Below are positions 1 through 5,858 of a stretch of DNA of 13,789 nt, in pieces (position 1 is the first letter of the stretch; each line of letters starts with the position of its first letter). A program made the translations under genes and the position numbers. The stretch spans positions 1 to 13,789 of the forward strand of contig CAJUOF010000365.1 in the NCBI GenBank assembly GCA_910587905.1, written 5' to 3'. The notes beneath the pieces were generated by a model that saw only the letters and a program-made list of their open reading frames with translations, was not told the origin of the DNA and searched no databases. Source of the DNA: an uncultured Lachnospiraceae bacterium (lineage in GTDB: Bacteria; Bacillota_A; Clostridia; Lachnospirales; Lachnospiraceae).

Positions 1-170
1 GCATCCAGGAAAAGCCCTCTGCGCCATGGAAACGAGACCATGGAAAACGGGAGGGCCCCTGCCCGATCGGTTTCTGCGCTTATGGGCTCGTTGGAATGGT
101 TGGCGCAGCAGGCTTTGGATGGATCAATTGTCAGAATCCACCCGGAAATTCCACGTTTCGCAATTACCTG
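1..170 (+). repeat. Left copy of a ~171-bp dispersed repeat (inverted relative to the copy at 10738-10908)
   Basis: Positions 1-170 align with the reverse complement of 10738-10908 at about 145 of 171 positions by eye, including unbroken shared blocks around 4-25, 27-48, 71-95 and 161-170. Similarity stops abruptly after the shared CAATTACCTG at 161-170. It may continue to the left of the window. In the reading frame starting at base 1 this copy encodes a peptide resembling the 47-residue ORF in the right copy (shared ETMEN, SALMGSLE and LAQQALDG). One base is missing near 123-124 relative to the right copy, which shifts the frame; restoring it would recover the shared FRNYL. So if the element is coding, this copy is a frameshifted relic. 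I do not recognise the family, and the substitutions show no clear codon-position bias, so a non-coding element is equally possible. Confidence 0.8.
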
Positions 171-189
171 TTATCGATAAAGAAACGAG

Positions 190-222
190 GAGCTGTCTGT
201 GTGAAAGCAGGCGGCTCTTTTT
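190..222 (+). terminator. Rho-independent terminator
   Basis: A 10-bp stem pairs 190-199 with 208-217 (two G-U pairs, the rest Watson-Crick) around an 8-base loop and is followed directly by five T (218-222). This is a textbook intrinsic terminator for transcription coming from the left, which isolates the SPFH/TIR cluster from upstream reading. Confidence 0.8.
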
Positions 223-288
223 ATAGTGGAAGAGTCAGATTCTTCCTTATATAAAAAATATAAAAAGCTGTCCTTTTGGAGGCTGTCA

Positions 289-297
289 TGTTATACT
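289..297 (+). promoter_or_regulatory. Putative extended -10 promoter of the SPFH/TIR cluster
   Basis: TG-T-TATACT at 289-297 fits an extended -10 element (TGn plus TATAAT with one mismatch). The -35 region 17 bases upstream is poor, as is often tolerated with an extended -10. It lies in the only sizeable gap before the cluster, downstream of the terminator at 190-222, and would give a leader of about 65 bases. A near-perfect 12-base direct repeat (GGAAGA-R-TCAGA) flanks it at 228-239 and 305-316 and could be a regulator site. No SigW-type promoter (TGAAAC with CGTA) was seen. Confidence 0.4.
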
Positions 298-355
298 GAA
301 TACAGGAAGAATCAGAAAATCCAGGGCATTGCCCTGACGATGGAGCAAAGGATTG

Positions 356-363
356 CGGGGAGG
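356..363 (+). promoter_or_regulatory. Ribosome binding site deciding the SPFH start
   Basis: GGGGAGGA at 356-363 lies 7 bases before the ATG at 371. It overlaps the in-frame TTG at 353 and nearly touches the ATG at 365, so 371 is the best start. Confidence 0.75.
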
Positions 364-370
364 AATGGTT

Positions 371-1597
371 ATGGCGAAGCTTGCGGAAATTATCAAATAT
401 GAGGGGGACAACAGCACCTTTATCTGGAAACATCCCAGCGAGGATTTTAACAGTCTCACCCAGTTGATCGTCCATGAGAGCCAGGAGGCCATTTTCTTTA
501 TGAACGGGCAGGCGCTGGACTCCTTCGGGCCGGGGAGGTACACACTGGAGACCCAGAACGTCCCCATCCTCGGCAAGGTCCTGAACCGGGTGACGGGCGG
601 CGAGTCCCCGTTCCACTGCGAGGTGTATTTTATCAATAAAACGGAACAGATGTCTGTAAAATGGGGGACGGACAGCAAGGTGCAGTACATGGAGCCGACC
701 TACGGGTTTCCCATTTCCATCGGGGCTTCCGGGGAGATGAGCCTTCGGGCGGAGGACGGCAGGAAGCTTTTGCTCAAGCTGGTCGGCACGGAGAGCCTTC
801 TCTCCCAGCAGAAATTGGGGGTGTTTTTTCGTTCCTTTTTAATGACAAGGGTCAAGACTTACATCGCCCAGGTCATGAAGGCCGAGGCCATCAATATTTT
901 TGAGCTGGACGAACATCTGACTTCCTTTTCTGAAAACATCCATCGGCTGTTGATCCCGGATTTTGCGGATTACGGAGTTTCCCTGGAGCGATTCTTTGTG
1001 ACCAATGTGGTCCGGCCGGACGGGGAGCGCCAGTATGAAACCTTCAAAGAGCTTCATTTCCGCCAGTATGCGGATGTGGCCGAGGCGAGGCTGCGCCAGC
1101 AGACGGCGGTGATCGACGCTCAGACGGAGGCCCAGAAGACCGTCATCGCCTCCAAGGCTCTGGCGGCGAAGCGGGCGCAGGAGGGCTATACCTACCAGCA
1201 GGAGCGGGGCTTCGACGTCGCCGAGAGGGCGGCGCAGAACGAGGCGGTCGGCCAGTTTACCAATATGGGAGTGGGTCTCGGCACCATGGCGGGCGTCGGC
1301 GGGGCAGTCGGCGGCCTGGTGGGCGGGGCCGTGGGGGAAGCGGTGAATGCGGCGACGGCGGATGCTGCGGTCAAAGTTCCCGTACAGCCGGTGGGGAGCT
1401 CTTCCGGAAATTCCTCGGAGGAGACGGCCTTTTGCGAAAACTGCGGCGCAAGGCTTTCCCCGGACACGGCTTTCTGCGAGGAATGCGGAACGCCGGTTCC
1501 GAAGACGGAGGACAGATGCAAAACCTGCGGGTACGTGTTTGAGCGTCCCGGCAAGTTTTGCCCGAAATGCGGGACGAAGCGGGAGGGTGTGCAATGA
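371..1597 (+). CDS. SPFH-domain protein with two C-terminal zinc ribbons (YdjI / 'virion core protein' type)
   Basis: The product has 408 residues. About 25-235 form an SPFH (stomatin/prohibitin/flotillin-like) domain, followed by a charged helical stretch rich in Ala, Gln and Glu (about 225-290) with the family's RGFDVAE-type motif. A Gly/Ala-rich segment follows (about 298-335). The tail has four CxxC knuckles (C355/C358, C369/C372, C383/C386, C397/C400) that can bind two zinc ions. SPFH proteins form membrane-associated scaffolds. In Bacillus subtilis the YdjI type sits in an envelope-stress operon with a PspA paralogue and small membrane proteins; this is family knowledge. There is no signal peptide or clear membrane helix, so it is probably cytoplasmic and recruited to the membrane by a partner, plausibly the next gene's product, whose start overlaps this stop. 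'Virion core protein' is an inherited database name and does not imply a phage particle protein. Confidence 0.85.
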   Translation: MAKLAEIIKYEGDNSTFIWKHPSEDFNSLTQLIVHESQEAIFFMNGQALDSFGPGRYTLETQNVPILGKVLNRVTGGESPFHCEVYFINKTEQMSVKWGTDSKVQYMEPTYGFPISIGASGEMSLRAEDGRKLLLKLVGTESLLSQQKLGVFFRSFLMTRVKTYIAQVMKAEAINIFELDEHLTSFSENIHRLLIPDFADYGVSLERFFVTNVVRPDGERQYETFKELHFRQYADVAEARLRQQTAVIDAQTEAQKTVIASKALAAKRAQEGYTYQQERGFDVAERAAQNEAVGQFTNMGVGLGTMAGVGGAVGGLVGGAVGEAVNAATADAAVKVPVQPVGSSSGNSSEETAFCENCGARLSPDTAFCEECGTPVPKTEDRCKTCGYVFERPGKFCPKCGTKREGVQ

Positions 1598-2295
1598 ACC
1601 GGAAAAGAAGAGGGTATACGGCGGCCTGGGCCGTGATGTTCGTGCTTTTCCAGGTCCTGGCCTTCATCGTGCCGGGGGCCATTGGCGGCGGGAATTCCAT
1701 TGACGGCGCATTCTGGACGGGGTATGTCTTTTTGACCCTGGCCTTTGTCGGACAGTATGGGTGTGCCTGGGTGGCGCTGAGGGACGATAATTCCCAAAAA
1801 CAGTTTTATCACATCCCGTTAATCACGGTCAGTTACGGGGGGCTGCTCCTGACCGTGGCATGCGCTGGCCTGGTCATGGGGGTTCCCGGCTTTCCGGTCT
1901 GGGCCGGCCTGGCCCTGTGCCTGTGTGTCTTTGCCTTTACGGCGGTCTCCCTGGTGAAGGCTGAGGTGACGGCAAACGTCGTGGGCCGCACGGACGAAGA
2001 GGTTCAGGCGAAGACCCTGAGGATGAGGGAGCTGACCGCAGAGGCGGAAACGCTTCTGGCGAAGGCGGATTCGGAGGAAAAGCGGGCGGCCTGCAAGAAG
2101 GTCTATGAGGCGCTTCGGTATTCCGATCCCACATCGTCCCCCGCCCTTTCCGGGATGGAGGCCGAAATCGGAGAAAAACTGGCGGCTTTTTCCGGGCTGG
2201 CGGCGGGGGAAGCCGGCGGGGAGTTTCGGGCGGCGGCGGATGCGCTCGTGGCGCTGATCCATGAGCGAAACCTAAGCTGCAGGCGGCAAAAATAG
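1594..2295 (+). CDS. Four-helix membrane protein with soluble C-terminal domain
   Basis: The start ATG at 1594 shares ATGA with the SPFH stop, and GGGAGG at 1581-1586 gives a suitable ribosome site, so translational coupling is likely. The 233-residue product has a basic N-terminus (RKRR at 3-6) and four hydrophobic segments (about 9-30, 40-62, 74-96, 101-121). A soluble, charged, probably helical domain (about 122-233) with many Ala, Glu and Lys follows. Basic residues before the first helix predict both ends in the cytoplasm. I do not recognise a named family. Its position between a membrane-scaffold gene and a TIR receptor-like gene suggests it is a membrane anchor or partner for one of them; this is inference from context only. 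The C-terminal domain would be available for contacts with the SPFH protein. Confidence 0.8.
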   Translation: MNRKRRGYTAAWAVMFVLFQVLAFIVPGAIGGGNSIDGAFWTGYVFLTLAFVGQYGCAWVALRDDNSQKQFYHIPLITVSYGGLLLTVACAGLVMGVPGFPVWAGLALCLCVFAFTAVSLVKAEVTANVVGRTDEEVQAKTLRMRELTAEAETLLAKADSEEKRAACKKVYEALRYSDPTSSPALSGMEAEIGEKLAAFSGLAAGEAGGEFRAAADALVALIHERNLSCRRQK

Positions 2296-2335
2296 ACAGA
2301 ACCAGAGAGCGAAGAAGGTTACAAAGGAGCGGAGC

Positions 2336-5161
2336 ATGGCTGTATTTAAATGTAAAATGTGCGGAGGAACTCTGGAATTCCAGGGAAAAGAAACGGTGGC
2401 GGCCTGTGAATACTGCGGGACGAGGCAGACGCTCCCCAGGCTGGACAATGATCGCCGCAGGAATCTCTACGACCGGGCCAATCATTTCCGGCGCAACAAC
2501 GAGTATGACCGGGCGGCGGGGATCTATGAGCAGATTTTGAGTGAGGATCAGGAGGATGCGGAGGCTTACTGGTCTCTGGTCTTATGCCGCTACGGGATCG
2601 AGTATGTGGAGGATGCGGAGACCCATCGGAGGGTTCCCACCGTGAACCGCACCCAGTTTGCCTCGGTTTTTTCCGATGCGGACTACCAGTCTGCCCTGCG
2701 GTATGCGGACGGTGCGCAGAAGGCTGTCTACGAGGCGGAGGCGAGGGCCATCGACGAGCTCCAGAAGGGGATTCTGGAAATTTCCGGAAAGGAAGAGCCC
2801 TTCGACGTGTTTCTCTGCTACAAAGAAACAGGGAGCGACGGGAAGCGCACGCCGGACAGCGTTTTAGCCAATGACCTGTATCATCAACTGGTCCAGGAGG
2901 GCTTTCGGGTGTTCTTTTCCCGCATTACCCTGGAAGACAAGCTGGGAACGGCCTATGAGCCTTATATTTTTGCGGCGTTAAACAGCGCACGGGTGATGGT
3001 GGCCCTGGGCACCAAGCCGGAATACTTTCGTGCGGCCTGGGTGAAGAACGAGTGGAACCGCTACCTGGCCCTGGCCAAGAGGGATCCGAAGAAGGCGCTG
3101 ATCCCGGCCTATAAGGACATGGACCCTTACGACCTGCCGGAGGAATTCTCTCATTTACAGGCCCAGGACATGTCGAAGCTGGGCTTTATGCAGGATTTGA
3201 TCCGGGGCATCAAGAAGATTCTTGCCTCCGACGGGGCGAAATCCGAGGAGAAGTCCGCCCTGCAGGAGGACGGTCCGGGAAACGCAGGTGCAGCCCCGTT
3301 ATTGCGGAGGGCCTTTATGTTCCTGGAGGACGGGGAGTGGGCGGACGCCGACGAGTACTGCGAAAAGGTGTTGGACCTGGAGCCGGAGAATGCGAGGGCT
3401 TACCTGGGGAAGCTGATGGCAGAGCTTAGGGTTCGCCAGGAAGAGGCGCTCAAAAACCAGCCGATGCCCTTTGACCAGAACCGGAATTATCAGAAGGCCC
3501 TTCGCTTTGCCGACGGAGAGCTGGCTTCGACCCTGAAGGGTTATACTGCTTATATCGTTGACCGCAACGAGCGGGAACGGCAGGAGGCTGCCTACCAGAA
3601 GGCTGCCGCTCTGATTGAATGCGACGGAACGAGAGAGGCTTATCAGGAGGCGGCAGAGCTCTTTGCGAAGATACCGGGCTATCAGGATGCGGATGCCCGC
3701 AGACTGGAATGCGAAGAAAAAGTAAAGGATCTCGTCTATAAATCTGCGAAAGGTAAGATGATTGGAACGTTTTCGTCCACCTACGTGGACGCCCTTGAGT
3801 TGTTTGAATCTATATCGGGCTATCAGGATGCGGACGAGCTGGCGGCTCTTTGCAGGATAAAGATAGAAGAGCTTAAGAAAGAGGAGGCGGAACGGAAACG
3901 CCGGCAGGAGGAAGAGGAGCGGGCGGAGGCCAAAAAGAAAAAGAGGACTCTGATCTTTGCGGCTGTCCTTGCCTGTGCCTGCATGGCCGCTATTGTGGCC
4001 GTGAGCAAGATCGTCACGGCGAACCGTTACCAGAAGGCGGTGAGCCTTATGGAAGCCGGGGAATACGACGAGGCTATCGAACTGTTTGAGGGATTGGGGG
4101 ATTATAAGGATAGTCCGGAAAATTATTTGTATAGCAAATACCGGAATGCAACGGTTTTACTGGAAGCAGAGAAGTACAGGGAAGCGTATGATGAATTTCG
4201 AGAGTTAAAGGAGTATAGGGATAGTCCGAAAAAACTAAAAAAAGCGCAGCTTGGCAACATATATGGTGATATGGAAGCATTGGTAGATGCGGGAGAATAT
4301 AAGGAGGCTGACCGGGTATATGCGGATGTGGACCAGGAGGACTATGAGGAGTGCCAAGAACTGCTGGAAAGAATGGAACAATTAAATGTGGTTAATCAAT
4401 ATTATCTGGCAGAAGGCTTTATGGAAGAAGGACAGTATAAAGAAGCTACTGCCGCCTTTCGGGAGTCGGGATATTACGGAGACAGCCAGGAAAAAATGCT
4501 GCAGATATTCCAGTCGGTGTCAGTGGGAGACTCCATTTACTTAGGGGCTTGTGAGCAAGACAATATAAAATGGAACGGTCCGGAAAACATTGAGTGGCGG
4601 ATTCTTGAAAAAGAAGAGGAACGGATTTTGGTGATTAGCAGATATGTTTTAGACGGGATACCCTATGATTCAGACTACACCACATTTGCGTTGAGCGGAG
4701 ATACAAAGGATTTGGAAATTGATAAAGGAATCGTCACTTGGGAAAATTGTTCTCTTCGCCGATGGCTCAATCAAGGATTTATGGAATCTGTTTTTGATGA
4801 GCATGAGCAGTCTTATATTTTGGAGACGGCTATAGAAAGTGGAGATTATTTGGATGAGGAAAAAACGGTTGAAGGCAGTGTTAAAGACAAATTATTTTTA
4901 CTTTCTGAAGAAGAGGCTGATACATATTTTCTTTCCGAATGGGATCGAAAAGGGGAGGGAACCCAATTGGTAAATGATGATGACAATGGGCATTATCATA
5001 CCAGGGGGATGACGCAGTGGTGGTTGAGGACGACAGATAAAAATGGAAAAACAGCCTTGATCGTTCAATACTGGGGTTCAATTGAAGAGGAAGATGTGAA
5101 AGAGAGAAAAGGCGTCCGCCCTGCCATGTGGATTTCCTTAAAGCCGGAAAACGAGTCCTGA
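2336..5161 (+). CDS. Zinc ribbon-TPR-TIR-TM-repeat-DUF6273 protein, receptor-like
   Basis: 941 residues; AAAGGAG at 2323-2329 lies 6 bases before the ATG. Domains in order: zinc ribbon (C6, C9, C24, C27); TPR-like helices (about 40-110); TIR domain (about 155-296) opening with FDVFLCYK at 156 and carrying SRITLEDKLG and EPYIFAALNSA motifs; TPR-like helices and degenerate repeats ending in GYQDAD; a charged Lys/Glu coil; KKKKR (533-537) and one membrane helix (about 538-557); further YKDS/YRDS-type repeats (about 560-725); and a C-terminal DUF6273 domain (about 728-937) with RRWLN, FLLS, WWLRT and GVRPAMW signatures. E239 in WVKNE matches the position of the SARM1 catalytic Glu (WVHKE), so NAD cleavage is plausible but unproven. 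The basic cluster predicts TIR inside and DUF6273 outside. GC content falls visibly after about 4050, suggesting a separately acquired sensor half. Confidence 0.88.
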   Translation: MAVFKCKMCGGTLEFQGKETVAACEYCGTRQTLPRLDNDRRRNLYDRANHFRRNNEYDRAAGIYEQILSEDQEDAEAYWSLVLCRYGIEYVEDAETHRRVPTVNRTQFASVFSDADYQSALRYADGAQKAVYEAEARAIDELQKGILEISGKEEPFDVFLCYKETGSDGKRTPDSVLANDLYHQLVQEGFRVFFSRITLEDKLGTAYEPYIFAALNSARVMVALGTKPEYFRAAWVKNEWNRYLALAKRDPKKALIPAYKDMDPYDLPEEFSHLQAQDMSKLGFMQDLIRGIKKILASDGAKSEEKSALQEDGPGNAGAAPLLRRAFMFLEDGEWADADEYCEKVLDLEPENARAYLGKLMAELRVRQEEALKNQPMPFDQNRNYQKALRFADGELASTLKGYTAYIVDRNERERQEAAYQKAAALIECDGTREAYQEAAELFAKIPGYQDADARRLECEEKVKDLVYKSAKGKMIGTFSSTYVDALELFESISGYQDADELAALCRIKIEELKKEEAERKRRQEEEERAEAKKKKRTLIFAAVLACACMAAIVAVSKIVTANRYQKAVSLMEAGEYDEAIELFEGLGDYKDSPENYLYSKYRNATVLLEAEKYREAYDEFRELKEYRDSPKKLKKAQLGNIYGDMEALVDAGEYKEADRVYADVDQEDYEECQELLERMEQLNVVNQYYLAEGFMEEGQYKEATAAFRESGYYGDSQEKMLQIFQSVSVGDSIYLGACEQDNIKWNGPENIEWRILEKEEERILVISRYVLDGIPYDSDYTTFALSGDTKDLEIDKGIVTWENCSLRRWLNQGFMESVFDEHEQSYILETAIESGDYLDEEKTVEGSVKDKLFLLSEEEADTYFLSEWDRKGEGTQLVNDDDNGHYHTRGMTQWWLRTTDKNGKTALIVQYWGSIEEEDVKERKGVRPAMWISLKPENES

Positions 5162-5203
5162 CACGGGGAGTAGTGAAGAAAAAGTGAGGTGCATGAGACG
5201 GCA

Positions 5204-5386
5204 ATGAAGCAGAGGGAAGAATTGTCATTATTTTACGACGACGGAACAGGACTTCCAAAGGATAAAAGCTATTTGGAGTGTGGTCTGCCGGAATTTCTTC
5301 TGGAGTCCATTCAGGCGATGAAGATAAATTTCTTTGATCTTTGTCCCGGTCCATCTGGAACCTTTTTCGGATTCCAGATGGACTGA
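5204..5386 (+). CDS. Small doubtful ORF, possibly the 5' remnant of a larger gene
   Basis: An ATG at 5204 (or an in-frame GTG at 5189) opens a frame of about 60 codons. Residues such as FYDDGTGLP and SYLECGLPEFLLESI read like a genuine, well-ordered protein segment, resembling the amino end of small conserved clostridial proteins that I cannot name. The last part after QAMK looks unrelated and runs through the 12-bp hairpin at 5349-5383, and the stop overlaps the hairpin's 3' edge. No good ribosome site exists: GAGG at 5186-5189 is too far from 5204 and overlaps the GTG. It lies 42 bases after the TIR gene stop. Best explanation: a decayed gene cut off at its 3' end; a real micro-gene is possible. 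Confidence 0.3.
   Translation: MKQREELSLFYDDGTGLPKDKSYLECGLPEFLLESIQAMKINFFDLCPGPSGTFFGFQMD
5349..5383. terminator. Perfect 12-bp hairpin between convergent operons
   Basis: Positions 5349-5360 and 5372-5383 are exact reverse complements around an 11-base loop. The hairpin sits between the convergent TIR cluster and tail module, 29 bases beyond the tail operon's last stop, which suits a bidirectional terminator. Neither side has the T run of a classical intrinsic terminator, so another role such as recombination scar or RNA-end protection remains open. Confidence 0.4.
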
Positions 5387-5399
5387 GATGAAAAATCTC
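5385..5399. other. Short hairpin next to the tail operon end
   Basis: GAGAT (5385-5389) pairs with ATCTC (5395-5399) around a 5-base loop, directly beside the 12-bp hairpin and 12 bases beyond the last tail-gene stop. Read on the - strand the loop is T-rich. It may assist termination, but a 5-bp stem alone is weak. Confidence 0.25.
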
Positions 5400-5411
5400 C
5401 GGGAATGAGAT

Positions 5412-5825
5412 TCAGGGAGCTTCCTTGTCCGTCACCGTCTCCCCGTCAATCATGAACTGAATGCTCAAAAGTTCCTTTGCCGTCAACGGGTCAAACCGGG
5501 AGTCGTCGTAATCCAACAGCGATTTCGGGATTTTGGACAGATTGACGGCGGATTCCTTTAACTCGTAATCCATCAGGGAGCTCACCTCGTCGGTGTATTC
5601 CTCCTGAAACTCCGGGAGAACGTCGTAGGAGCCGTCCTCCTCCTTTTTGGCATAACGCTCCAGCAGCGTGGTGTAGCGCTCCCTCCAGTCGGACATTGCG
5701 GCGGAAATCTGCCGGATGTTGTCCGTGAGGGGCAGGGTCAGTTTCATCGGCAGCTTCTTCTGCATCAGAGAGTCCGTGACGGCCGTCAGCCGTTCATTGA
5801 TCAAATAAATTTCTTCATATTTCAT
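5412..5825 (-). CDS. Small phage tail-module protein, DUF1617-like
   Basis: 137 residues; AAAGGAGGA (about 5840-5832) precedes the ATG at 5825 with ideal spacing. The sequence is acidic and helical with a KLPMKLTLPLTDNI segment near residue 24, a helical Tyr/Leu-rich stretch (WRERYTTLLERY), and a conserved-looking Glu-rich second half ending in residues suited to helix pairing. This layout resembles DUF1617-type proteins found directly after tail-tip genes in Firmicutes siphophages; the assignment is by pattern memory only. Function is unknown in that family. It is the last gene of the tail operon, 33 bases after the tail-tip gene stop. No holin or lysin gene follows it. Confidence 0.7.
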   Translation of the reverse strand: MKYEEIYLINERLTAVTDSLMQKKLPMKLTLPLTDNIRQISAAMSDWRERYTTLLERYAKKEEDGSYDVLPEFQEEYTDEVSSLMDYELKESAVNLSKIPKSLLDYDDSRFDPLTAKELLSIQFMIDGETVTDKEAP

Positions 5826-5858
5826 GGAAAGTCCTCCTTTGAAAGTTAAAAAATCTGA

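Noticed and set aside
26..226. 66-codon + strand frame at the left end
   Set aside because: It is one of several overlapping readings of the repeat, runs through the terminator hairpin and has no ribosome site.
353..370. TTG start at 353 or ATG at 365 for the SPFH gene
   Set aside because: Both overlap or abut the GGGGAGGA ribosome site; only the ATG at 371 has proper spacing.
839..1594. Open frame of 251 codons on the - strand across the SPFH gene
   Set aside because: Arg/His/Leu-rich antisense shadow; the + strand frame has clear SPFH and zinc-ribbon motifs and a good ribosome site.
371..1597. SPFH protein as a phage structural ('virion core') protein
   Set aside because: The name comes from distant poxvirus-based annotation; the domain content is a cellular SPFH plus zinc-ribbon protein, on the strand opposite to the tail genes.
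4881..5354. Open frame of 157 codons on the - strand at the TIR gene end
   Set aside because: Low-complexity Ser/Phe/Pro composition with no ribosome site; it opposes the DUF6273 signatures on the + strand.
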